NCBI RefSeq assembly: GCF_037949285.1
Contig: NZ_CP149928.1
Span: 124,001-188,000 of the forward strand
Length of the DNA: 64,000 nucleotides
Direction of reading: 5' to 3'
From: Thioclava sp. GXIMD4216
GTDB lineage: Bacteria; Pseudomonadota; Alphaproteobacteria; Rhodobacterales; Rhodobacteraceae
Numbering within the stretch: the first letter of the stretch is position 1; the number at the start of each line of letters is the position of its first letter. This document shows, piece after piece, positions 26,445 through 34,438 of this stretch. The notes under the pieces are model-generated. The model was not told where the DNA came from and ran no database searches. It saw nothing but the letters and a program-made list of their open reading frames with translations. Position numbers and translations under genes: made by a program.

Positions 26445-26972
26445 CATCAGATAAGTCCACAAATGGGGAGAGTGTAATCAAGCTGCTGGGCAGTCTTTTG
26501 GTGGTGAAACACTTGTTAAGCTAATCTGAACCAAGCTGGTTTCGCCGCAAACGCCGACGGAAGGTAACCAGAACGTGCAATGATATGCATGAATTACAGC
26601 CAATTTTCTGAATGGTCTACAAATTTAATCATTTTTTAACCTATTAACTCACATGTGGACGCTACGTCCAAAGTCAATCTAGGGCAATTCCTGAGAGTTC
26701 ACCCTCCATTGAGGGATTTTTAGAAAAAAGATTCTTAAATTCGCCTGTTTCGGCTGCATTTTCTGTAAACCGTCACGGAAAATAAGCATATTTTAGATAC
26801 ATCATCAATTTCTATCAATTTCTCTTGATTCAGCCCGCGCGCACACGACATAAGGGGGCATGCAGGTGTGTTCTGCAGCGCAGTATCATCTGTTTTGTTT
26901 CCAAACATGTTTATCCAGACAGCCGAAGCTGGCGCGATCCAGCGGCTGTTCTTCCGGATGAGGGAGCTTTCC
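26445..26972. promoter_or_regulatory. Long AT-rich divergent regulatory region of the EPS locus
   Basis: Separates sugar transferase copy 1 (leftward) from the first VPLPA-CTERM gene (rightward). Visible elements: TTAA-N7-TTAA at 26625-26639, a perfect TGGACG-CTA-CGTCCA inverted repeat at 26656-26670, and a short CCCTC-CATT-GAGGG hairpin followed by ATTTTT at 26702-26721. The length and structure suggest several regulatory inputs or a small transcript; none is proven. Confidence 0.5.
26625..26639. promoter_or_regulatory. CtrA-like site TTAA-N7-TTAA
   Basis: TTAATCATTTTTTAA matches the spaced TTAA repeat recognised by CtrA in alphaproteobacteria. A second such match lies upstream of the exosortase gene. 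AT-rich context raises the chance of random occurrence. Confidence 0.35.
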
Positions 26973-27452
26973 ATGACGTTTCTGAAAACCGCAGCTATTG
27001 CAGCTGCCGTAAGCCTTGGTGCCGGTTTTGCCGCCAATGCGGCTGTTATCGGCCCCTATAGCGGCGTGAGCACGGGGCTGTCGGTCCCCGGGCTCGGGGT
27101 CTATCAATCTTTCAGCTTCTCGTTCGAAGTGGCTGAAAGCGGCACGTATCTGTTCGATATCGATGCGCCGGATTCGGCGGGGTCGATTCTCTATAGCATC
27201 AATACCGATGGCAGCTTCGATATGGAGACGGCAGCACTCGGGTCGAGCTTTACCTATGATCTGAGCGCTGATTCCAATCCGTCAGGCTATGACTATTCGA
27301 TGACCGTCGCTTTCCTGTCGACCTCTTCGGCACCGGTGACCGTGACCATCAGTGATGTGCCTGCCGTTCCGGTTCCGGCAGCGCTGCCGTTGCTGGCAGG
27401 GGCTCTGGGTCTGGGTGGTTTTGTTGCGCGCCGCCGCAAAAAAGCGGCCTGA
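26973..27452 (+). CDS. VPLPA-CTERM sorting-domain protein 1
   Basis: 159-residue exported protein: signal peptide (LKTAAIAAAVSLGAGFAANA, cleavage near residue 24), a short beta-rich Ser/Asp/Tyr-containing body resembling pre-peptidase-like domains, then the exosortase sorting tail: PVPAALPLLAGALGLGGF followed by ARRRKKAA. This motif-helix-basic layout is that of VPLPA-CTERM substrates of XrtD. GGGAGC precedes the ATG. The cognate exosortase is ~7 kb downstream. Probable destination is the outer membrane or extracellular matrix. Confidence 0.88.
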   Translation: MTFLKTAAIAAAVSLGAGFAANAAVIGPYSGVSTGLSVPGLGVYQSFSFSFEVAESGTYLFDIDAPDSAGSILYSINTDGSFDMETAALGSSFTYDLSADSNPSGYDYSMTVAFLSTSSAPVTVTISDVPAVPVPAALPLLAGALGLGGFVARRRKKAA

Positions 27453-27486
27453 TCTATCTGGGCTCCTCGGCTCTGTTGCTCTGGTG

Positions 27487-27504
27487 CCGCCCCTTCGGGG
27501 GCGG
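27487..27504 (+). terminator. Stable UUCG-tetraloop hairpin after VPLPA gene
   Basis: CCGCCCC-TTCG-GGGGCGG, a perfect 7-bp GC stem with an extra-stable tetraloop 35 bp after the stop. No T-run follows, so it may mainly stabilise the mRNA. Confidence 0.6.
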
Positions 27505-27815
27505 TGTCGAAAATGGCCAGCTTTGGTTATCTCTTTAACACAAGCCGATATGTTTTTCTGTTACTGACGCATTTTTCGCGTGACAAATCTTTTTCACATT
27601 GCAACCCTAGGATGCGTATTTTGCGGCGCCCGTTCTCGGGATTGCTGCGGTAAGTCCCTAGAAATAGTGCCGTTTTATTCTTCTTCAGGGCAGGGGGCGC
27701 GCTTGGCAGGGCGATGTCTCTTGTTATTTTGAAATTGAGCGTAGGCGGGGAGGGGATCCGTCGTCCGGAGCACCTGAAAAGCTTGCCCTGCGTCCTTCTC
27801 GGAGGTTTTCTGGCA

Positions 27816-28283
27816 ATGGCGGAACCCGCGGAAGATCTTTTTGACGCCTCTGATTGCGGCCCTATGCGCCCTTCCATGCGCGGGATAGGCTTCGAGGCGG
27901 TAAGCTTTGCCCTTGTCGGGCTGATCAACACGGCTGTGGGCTATGGCACTATCTTGCTGTTGATGTGGGGCGGGGTCGGACCGGTCTGGGCCAATGCGGG
28001 CGGCTATGTGTTGGGGCTGGTCACCTCTTTCGTGCTGAACAGCCGGATCACTTTTGCCGCACGCAAGCACCCGCAAAGCGGTTTGCGGCATGCCTTGCGC
28101 TTCGTGCTGTGTGTGGCGTTGTGCTGGCTGCTGAATCTCGCGCTCCTTTCGATCGGTCTCCGCCTCTGGCCCTCCTGGCTGGCGCAGGCTGTTGCGATGA
28201 TCGGCTACAGCGCGGCCTTTTTCCTTCTTGCGCGGACGGTCGTGTTCCGCCCGCCGACCGAACGACAGGAGCGTCCTTTATGA
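27816..28283 (+). CDS. gtrA: GtrA-family membrane protein (polyprenyl-linked sugar flippase)
   Basis: 155-residue protein with four transmembrane helices and GtrA features (FALVGLINTAVGYGT, FVLNSRITF, then ARTVVF near the C-terminus). Thought to flip undecaprenyl-phosphate-linked hexose. GGAGG lies 10 nt before MAEPAE. The ~360 bp upstream of the start contain only the terminator of the VPLPA gene. Its stop overlaps the next start as ATGA; with the following two genes it forms a Gtr-type trio. Confidence 0.85.
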   Translation: MAEPAEDLFDASDCGPMRPSMRGIGFEAVSFALVGLINTAVGYGTILLLMWGGVGPVWANAGGYVLGLVTSFVLNSRITFAARKHPQSGLRHALRFVLCVALCWLLNLALLSIGLRLWPSWLAQAVAMIGYSAAFFLLARTVVFRPPTERQERPL

Positions 28284-29959
28284 GACTTCTGACCGATCCT
28301 GTCGCGCGGTCCGGGCCTGCCGCATTTCTGCTGCTCTGGGCTGCGGCGGTGTTCGTGCTGGTGCCCGAAATGTGGCGCATGGGGTGGTCCGGCAATGAAG
28401 TCAATTACTTCGATCTTGCTTGGGCGCATTTCCACCCCGAGCTGTCCGGCCCCGATCATGCTGTGCGCGATGCCTCGCAAGCGCGGGTGGCCAGTTTTGC
28501 CGTGATCGGCAGTTTGATCAACCTGTTCGGGTTTGACGGGGCCAAACTTGCGTTGCTGGCGCTATGCCTGCCTGCTCTTGCCTTGGGCTACAGCCTGATG
28601 GCCCGTGCCTTTCATCTAAGCCTCGCGGGGGCCACGGTCGCCTTGGTGCTGTTTGTCGCCACCCCGCAATCGCTCTTCGGGCAGGAATGGCTGTTTCAGG
28701 GCGTCGAGGCCAAGGTTCTGGCCTATGTCTTCATTTTTCCGGGGCTGGCGGTGGCATGGTCGGACGGTGCCGCAACGCGCATGTTTCCGGCTTTCGCGGC
28801 GGCGCTGTGCCTCGCGCTGGCCACATGGATGCATTTCCTTGTGGGCGGGTTCTGGATGCTGGTGGTGCTGGGCATGTTCGCCTTGGGACGCAAGGGGGCC
28901 AGAGGGCGGCGCATGGCGGTGTTTTTCGCAATCTATCTGCTGCTGACGGCCCCGCTGGTCTGGATCATCCTTTCCGAGAGGATGGCCGGCGGCACACCCG
29001 ATATGGCAGGGCTGTCGATGACGCTCAACCAGATCTATGCCGTTTTCCGCAATCCGCACCATCTTGCCCCCTTTGTCTCTATGGGCGAGTTCGCGCATAC
29101 GTGGTTTCCGGGGGTCCTGATGGCGGCGGTGATCGCGGCTCTGGCGTTCGGCCTTGCGCGGCAGGATCTGTCGCAGGCGCGGGACCGGCGTCTGATGCTG
29201 CTTGTCGCCTGTCTGAACCTCTATCTGGTGCTGGCGGTCTGTCTGGCCTTTCTCGACCGCGAGACCCAGCGTTTCGGGATGTTCTATATGTTCCGACCGG
29301 GATCATTGATCCTGCTGCTGAGTTTCATGGCGGGGCTGCGCTGGATCACGGCGCGGCTGTCCGATGGCTCGGGGCAGGCGGCGCCCCAGAAGGTCCGCAG
29401 GCCGATGCTGCGCCCCGTTCTGGCGGCCTTCCTGCTGGCAGGGGCATGGGTGGCACCGCAATATCTGATGCTGGGTTATAATCTGGCGCATCAGCCTGTG
29501 CCCGATCTGGCCCATAGCCTGTCGGCCGAGGATGCCGAGCTGGTCGCATGGATGCGCAGATCGACGCCGCCCGAGGCGCTGTTCCTGATTGCGCCTGCCA
29601 AAGGCGACATGCGCAGCGATGCCGACATGCCGCGATTGGGGCTGGAACGGCTTAGCCAGCGGGCAACTCTGGTGAACTGGAAATTCGTGCCCACCACCCC
29701 TTCGGAGATCATTCGCTGGTATCGTCTGTTGCAGCTCCGTCAGCAGGTTTTTGCGGGCGATTGCGCCGCGCTGGGGCAGTTGCCGACCTCTCGTCCGGTG
29801 GATTACCTTGTCATCGAGCGCAACGGGGAGGGCGCAGCGCGCGACGGCCTGCAGGACTGCACCCGTCCGGTCTGGAGCAATGCCCGTTACAGGGTTTTAC
29901 AGACTCTTTCTGCGGAAAAGGCGCTGGCGGCTGTGCCGTCCGGCACTGTCGCGCGATAG
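28280..29959 (+). CDS. Polytopic membrane protein, probable GT-C-type glycosyltransferase
   Basis: 559 residues with about 10-12 transmembrane helices and a periplasmic-looking C-terminal domain (~430-559). The first loop has acidic residues (GWSGNEVNYFDLAWAHFHP) in the place where GT-C enzymes carry catalytic acids. Coupled to gtrA by an ATGA overlap and followed by gtrB, which suggests it transfers a polyprenyl-phosphate-linked sugar onto the polysaccharide or another acceptor outside the membrane. No specific family could be assigned from sequence reading alone. Confidence 0.65.
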   Translation: MRLLTDPVARSGPAAFLLLWAAAVFVLVPEMWRMGWSGNEVNYFDLAWAHFHPELSGPDHAVRDASQARVASFAVIGSLINLFGFDGAKLALLALCLPALALGYSLMARAFHLSLAGATVALVLFVATPQSLFGQEWLFQGVEAKVLAYVFIFPGLAVAWSDGAATRMFPAFAAALCLALATWMHFLVGGFWMLVVLGMFALGRKGARGRRMAVFFAIYLLLTAPLVWIILSERMAGGTPDMAGLSMTLNQIYAVFRNPHHLAPFVSMGEFAHTWFPGVLMAAVIAALAFGLARQDLSQARDRRLMLLVACLNLYLVLAVCLAFLDRETQRFGMFYMFRPGSLILLLSFMAGLRWITARLSDGSGQAAPQKVRRPMLRPVLAAFLLAGAWVAPQYLMLGYNLAHQPVPDLAHSLSAEDAELVAWMRRSTPPEALFLIAPAKGDMRSDADMPRLGLERLSQRATLVNWKFVPTTPSEIIRWYRLLQLRQQVFAGDCAALGQLPTSRPVDYLVIERNGEGAARDGLQDCTRPVWSNARYRVLQTLSAEKALAAVPSGTVAR

Positions 29960-30049
29960 CAGTTTGCACAACTTTTGGTTTATTTCCTGTTGCCTTGTGT
30001 TCTCACCTATTCATACAGCCCTTGAAGGGGGCGTGACCGGAGAGTGATC

Positions 30050-31297
30050 ATGACGCCTCAAACCGAATTGGATCGACCGCAAACCCCACCGCCCCATACC
30101 GCGCCGCCTCATGCCGCGCCGTCCCATATCCGGCCCGACGCAAAGCCCGAGGACGGGCGCGCGCGCGCGCCGCAGCAGGACGGCCCGCCTGCGACCCGCA
30201 TGGCCGTAGGGCCGTTACTATCGGTCGTGGTGCCTTGCTATAACGAGGAGCAGTCCTTGCCCGAGACCCTCAGGCGGTTGCTCGGCGCCTGCGAGACCGT
30301 GTGTGGCGAGGATTTCGAGATCATTCTGGTCGATGACGGTTCGCGAGATATGACATGGCCGATGATTGCGCGGATGGCACGGGATGTGCCGCAGGTGGTG
30401 GCCATCCGGCTGGCGCGCAATCACGGGCACCAGCTTGCGCTTTCGGCGGGGTTGGATCTGGCACGCGGCGCGCGCATTTTCATTATCGACGCGGATTTGC
30501 AGGACCCGCCAGAGCTGCTTGGCCCGATGATGGCGCGCATGGATCAGGGGGTGGATGTGGTCTATGGCCGGCGGGTTGCAAGGCGGGGGGAAACCGCCTT
30601 CAAGCGGGGCACGGCCGCGGGGTTCTATCGGTTGCTCAATCATATGGTCGATGTACCGATCCCTGCCGATACCGGCGATTTCCGTCTGATGAGCCGCCGT
30701 GCGCTAAACCATCTGCTGTCGATGCCCGAACGTCACCGCTTTATTCGCGGGATGGTCGCGTGGATCGGGCTGCGACAGGAGCCGTTCGATTATATCCGCG
30801 AGGAGCGTTTTGCCGGTCAGACCCATTATCCTTTGCGCAAGATGCTATCTCTGGCGATTGATGCCATCACGGGATTTTCGGTGAAACCGCTTCGCATGGC
30901 CTCCTATCTGGGGCTTGTTGCGGCTGCAGGGGCGGTTATTTTGCTGGCCTATACCCTGATTTCATGGGCCTTTTTCACAACGGTCTCCGGCTGGGCATCG
31001 GTGATGATGACCATGCTCTTTATCGGGGCCGCACAGCTGCTGGTGCTGGGGGTCATCGGTGAATATCTGGGCCGGATGTTCATGGAGGCCAAGGGCCGCC
31101 CGCTTTATATCATTGACCATGTCGAGCGTTTCCCTGCCGCATCAGAGCCCTTGGTTGCGGCCGAACGGCGCGGGAGGCTGACACCGCAGGGCCACGCCGA
31201 ATGGCAGGCTGGCGCGGCTCCGAGGCCCGAGGCGCGTCCCGAGGACCCCAAGGCGACGCCGTCTGCGGAGATGGCGGCGGGGTCGCATTCCGCCTGA
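30050..31297 (+). CDS. gtrB: GtrB/DPM1-like glycosyltransferase family 2
   Basis: 415 residues. A low-complexity Pro/His/Ala N-terminus (~1-45) precedes a GT2 domain (LSVVVPCYNEEQSLPET, LVDDGSRD, DADLQDPPELL, GDFRLMSRRAL) and two C-terminal transmembrane helices (~290-345), the architecture of polyprenyl-phosphate glucosyl/mannosyl transferases. GGAGAG lies just before the ATG; a GTG two codons earlier is possible. With GtrA and the GT-C-like protein it completes a glycosyl decoration cassette. The C-terminal ~60 residues are disordered and Ala/Pro/Glu-rich. Confidence 0.86.
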   Translation: MTPQTELDRPQTPPPHTAPPHAAPSHIRPDAKPEDGRARAPQQDGPPATRMAVGPLLSVVVPCYNEEQSLPETLRRLLGACETVCGEDFEIILVDDGSRDMTWPMIARMARDVPQVVAIRLARNHGHQLALSAGLDLARGARIFIIDADLQDPPELLGPMMARMDQGVDVVYGRRVARRGETAFKRGTAAGFYRLLNHMVDVPIPADTGDFRLMSRRALNHLLSMPERHRFIRGMVAWIGLRQEPFDYIREERFAGQTHYPLRKMLSLAIDAITGFSVKPLRMASYLGLVAAAGAVILLAYTLISWAFFTTVSGWASVMMTMLFIGAAQLLVLGVIGEYLGRMFMEAKGRPLYIIDHVERFPAASEPLVAAERRGRLTPQGHAEWQAGAAPRPEARPEDPKATPSAEMAAGSHSA

Positions 31298-31306
31298 GGG
31301 TGACGC

Positions 31307-32380
31307 TTAGGGCGGGCTGTTCCTCCGGCCGTGTTCGGCGCGGTGCGCATCTGTCGCGGTGCGCTTTGTCGGGGCCAGCAACCGCGAGAGATCGCCATTC
31401 ATAAAGGCGTTCAGCAGGGGCAGCTTGGCGATGATCGCTGCCGCCAGAACGGTGATCACGGAGGCGCTTGCCCAGAGCAGCAGGCCGGGCAAGTCCGGCG
31501 GCAGCCATTTGACCGGATGCCCCGTCCAGAGCGCGGCAACCAGCAGTAGCGCCAGCGGATGCAGCAGGTAGAGGGTCAGACTGTCGCGCAGCCCCCAGCG
31601 GGCCATCCATCGCGGGGCCAGATCAGGCCAGCGCAGCGCGGTGCCCAGAAGGCCCAAGGTGATCAGGGGCACATGCAGGCCCCATTGCAGATCCATCGCG
31701 CGCAGTCCTAGCCGGTGGCACACCAGCACCTCGGCCAGACAGCTTGCCATGCCAAGCGCAAGGATCGCCAGAAAATGGCGCCCCTGCCAATGTGTTAGCC
31801 GATGCAGCGCGACCCCTGCCATCAGGCAGGGCAAGCCCGTAAGCTGGCGCAGGGTCACGACCGTGTCCCCGAAACGTCCCGGTCGCAGCAGGTTGATATA
31901 GCCTGCCGCGATATTGGCGAAAAGGATGAGGAGGCTCAAGGCGATGGCCAGCCGGAAGGCTTTGACCTCGGCGAAAGCGGCATTGGCCAGAAACCCCATG
32001 ACCATTGCCGACAGGAACCACATGTGGAAATAGCTGCCACGGATCAGGGTTTCGATGTCAATCGACCCGATCCCGCCGCGCCAGACCTGAACAGGCAGGT
32101 ACAGCACCCAGACCAGCGCGAAAATCACGCAGATCCGTGTGATGCGGGGCAGGGTGATCTTGGCAAAACGCCGTTCGCTATCGGCCAGATAATAGCCGCT
32201 GAGCGCCAGAAAGAACGGCACGGCCCAGCGAAAGGCCGATGTCCAGAGGTCTCCGGCCAGCGCGGGCCATTCGGGATAGCGGCCCGCATGCAGCGCGATC
32301 ACTCCCAAGGCCGCGACCAGACGGAGCGCATCAATCGAGGTATTCCGGCGGGGCGGGGACAGGGGCATTGGCGTAGGCAT
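31307..32380 (-). CDS. Acyltransferase 3-family membrane protein
   Basis: 357-residue, ~10-helix O-acyltransferase (acetyl- or succinyl-transferase type) probably decorating the exopolysaccharide. N-terminal motif SIDALRLVAALGVIALHAGR contains the conserved His; WAVPFFLALSGYYLA follows. Convergent with gtrB, 9 bp between the stops. Start uncertain by four codons (MPTPMP). The 255 bp upstream of its start separate it from the divergent WecG-type gene and contain the A/T-rich promoter region for both. Confidence 0.84.
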   Translation of the reverse strand: MPTPMPLSPPRRNTSIDALRLVAALGVIALHAGRYPEWPALAGDLWTSAFRWAVPFFLALSGYYLADSERRFAKITLPRITRICVIFALVWVLYLPVQVWRGGIGSIDIETLIRGSYFHMWFLSAMVMGFLANAAFAEVKAFRLAIALSLLILFANIAAGYINLLRPGRFGDTVVTLRQLTGLPCLMAGVALHRLTHWQGRHFLAILALGMASCLAEVLVCHRLGLRAMDLQWGLHVPLITLGLLGTALRWPDLAPRWMARWGLRDSLTLYLLHPLALLLVAALWTGHPVKWLPPDLPGLLLWASASVITVLAAAIIAKLPLLNAFMNGDLSRLLAPTKRTATDAHRAEHGRRNSPP

Positions 32381-32635
32381 CGGGCAAATCTCTTCAACGT
32401 CGGAAAATCAGTGGCGGCGGGTATCGGGGTAATAGGGTTAATCTACACGGCATAGTTGAATGCAGATCAATCTCTTTTTCTGATAGCGCCTTATTTTCCG
32501 GTGTTTTATGCGCAGAAAACCGCGCCTTTGACGCGAATGCATCTTTGAAACGCATTGCCTCTTGTCGGCGGGCAATGCCATAATACCTCTTGTGTCCCCT
32601 CCCCCCTCAATGGGCTCAGTTTCACGGGTATTTCC

Positions 32636-33385
32636 ATGACCGATCTGATTACCTCCTCTGCGCCGGCAGATGCCGATTTCCTGTCTGTGCGTTTCGACCT
32701 CTGTTCGCAGCAGGAATGGCGCGACCTCCTTTTCCGCCCCGCAGGCGAGCGGTTCGATTATGTGGTGACGCCCAATGTCGATCATATCGTGCGCCTCGCC
32801 CGAGAGCCGGAGATCCGGCCGGTTTATGATGCGGCGCGCTGGCATATCTGCGACAGCCGTATCCTGCAGAAACTGGCGCGGCGGCGGGGGCTTGATCTGC
32901 AGGTCTATCCCGGATCGGATATGGTCGCGGACCTGCTGCATGATCGGGCGGCCAAGCGGCTGCGGATTCAGGCCATCGGGCCATCTGCGGAAGATTTCGC
33001 CAAACTGACGGCGCTTTATCCTGATCTGGATCTGGTGCGCGTCGAGGCGCCTTTCATGCGGCAGGGTAGCCCCGAATGGCGCGCGACGCTGGAAGCCGTA
33101 GAGGCGGTTCCGGCTGATATCTATCTGTTCTGCCTGTCTTTCCCGAAACAGGAGTTTTTCGCCGCGGATCTGAAGGCGCGCGGCATTGCCCGTGGGACAG
33201 GGTTCTGCGTCGGGGCCAGTCTCGATTTCCTGACCGGCCATCAGACCCGCGCACCGCAATGGATGCGTCAGGCGGGTCTGGAATGGGCGCACCGTCTGCT
33301 CAGCAATCCCCGCAGATTGTGGAAACGCTATCTGATCGATGCGCCGAAGATCTTCGCGCTTTACATGGCGGATAAGCGGCGCTGA
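32636..33385 (+). CDS. WecG/TagA/CpsF-family glycosyltransferase
   Basis: 249-residue GT26 enzyme that adds an N-acetylmannosaminuronic acid-type or glucosyl residue to a lipid-linked intermediate. Motifs: VVTPNVDHIVRLAREPE, ARWHICDSRILQKL, FCLSFPKQEFFA and the C-terminal GASLDFLTGHQTRAPQWM with GLEWAHRL. Start MTDLIT fits family length. Convergent with the sulfotransferase gene; stops are 3 bp apart. Confidence 0.88.
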   Translation: MTDLITSSAPADADFLSVRFDLCSQQEWRDLLFRPAGERFDYVVTPNVDHIVRLAREPEIRPVYDAARWHICDSRILQKLARRRGLDLQVYPGSDMVADLLHDRAAKRLRIQAIGPSAEDFAKLTALYPDLDLVRVEAPFMRQGSPEWRATLEAVEAVPADIYLFCLSFPKQEFFAADLKARGIARGTGFCVGASLDFLTGHQTRAPQWMRQAGLEWAHRLLSNPRRLWKRYLIDAPKIFALYMADKRR

Positions 33386-33388
33386 AGC

Positions 33389-34345
33389 TCAGCGCACGCT
33401 TTTTTGCTTGATCAGGTTGATCTGGTGGACAAGGGCGCGGTGTTGCCGGTGAAGCTTGAGATGCCGCGTCAGTTTTTCACCGAAGAACAGGCCCGCGCCC
33501 AGCTTCTCGATCCCGCCGCGCCATTGGAACATGCGCTGGCGCAGGAAAAGCGCCAGCTTCTCGGCAGAGCCTGGCACATGCCCTTCTCCGGCAGGCACAT
33601 AGCCGCGCGCAACCAGCAAGGCGCGGGCTTTGCCTTCAAGCAAGGCGATATCCTCTGCCGAACATTTATGACGCCATTGTTCGATCAGCTTGGGATCGGG
33701 CGGGTCATAGGTGCTGTTCTTGTGATAGGAGAGCATCTCCTCGTCCCACGGCACATCAAGGAAATCGCAGACGCGATGGAGCTGGCTGTCAATGTCGCGG
33801 AACAGGTTTTCATAGGTGAGTTGCAAGGTGTTGGGATCATCGGGGGCAATGCCCGCCTTGTCCCAGGCCGCTTCGGTTTTGATCCAGTGATCCACCCCGT
33901 AATAGATATTGCACGACCACCCCATACCGATGGAAGAGCGTGCCACATCACGCGGATCGCGCAGCATGTGGATCAGCTTCACCTCGGGGAAAATGGCGCG
34001 GACCTTATCGACATTGCGATGGATGTTGATGGTCATGACCGGCTTCGAGCCGTACCGCGCATCGATCTGGTAGAGGAAATTCTCCAGCAGGTCCAAACCG
34101 TCTTTATCGGCAGGCACAATCAGCCCGTAGGCCTGAAAGATCCAGTCGAGGCGCATCTTGTCGATGTCATAGCGCCATTGGGTCGGATGCGAGGGGTCGG
34201 GCCAGAGAAAGTCGAACAGGAAATCCAGTTCGCCCGGGTTGGCGATCATCGGGTGGTGGTCCAGCATTAACCGGAAGACCGTCGTTCCCGAGCGTAAGGC
34301 ACCGTAAACAAAAACGATATCTTTCGTCTTCGCCATGTTATCCAT
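33389..34345 (-). CDS. Sulfotransferase family protein
   Basis: 318-residue PAPS-dependent sulfotransferase. The 5'-phosphosulfate loop is FVYGALRSGTTVFRLML (~residues 10-26) and the 3'-phosphate motif is LIHMLRDPRDVARSSIGMG (~125-143). GAGGA sits 6 nt before the chosen ATG (MDNMAK). It lies 94 bp downstream of the exosortase gene on the same strand, so it is probably cotranscribed; likely acceptors are the polysaccharide or a protein glycan, making the matrix sulfated. Confidence 0.85.
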   Translation of the reverse strand: MDNMAKTKDIVFVYGALRSGTTVFRLMLDHHPMIANPGELDFLFDFLWPDPSHPTQWRYDIDKMRLDWIFQAYGLIVPADKDGLDLLENFLYQIDARYGSKPVMTINIHRNVDKVRAIFPEVKLIHMLRDPRDVARSSIGMGWSCNIYYGVDHWIKTEAAWDKAGIAPDDPNTLQLTYENLFRDIDSQLHRVCDFLDVPWDEEMLSYHKNSTYDPPDPKLIEQWRHKCSAEDIALLEGKARALLVARGYVPAGEGHVPGSAEKLALFLRQRMFQWRGGIEKLGAGLFFGEKLTRHLKLHRQHRALVHQINLIKQKSVR

Positions 34346-34438
34346 AAACATTCCTCGCGTTATGGTTGTTCTTTGCTGGAGAAAGGACCCTATGGCCAAC
34401 CCGACATGCAGGCCATAGGCGATTGGAATGACCCTCCG

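Noticed and set aside
30163..30175. GCGCGC run in the gtrB N-terminal region
   Set aside because: Falls inside codons of a low-complexity Arg/Ala stretch; explained by high GC content.
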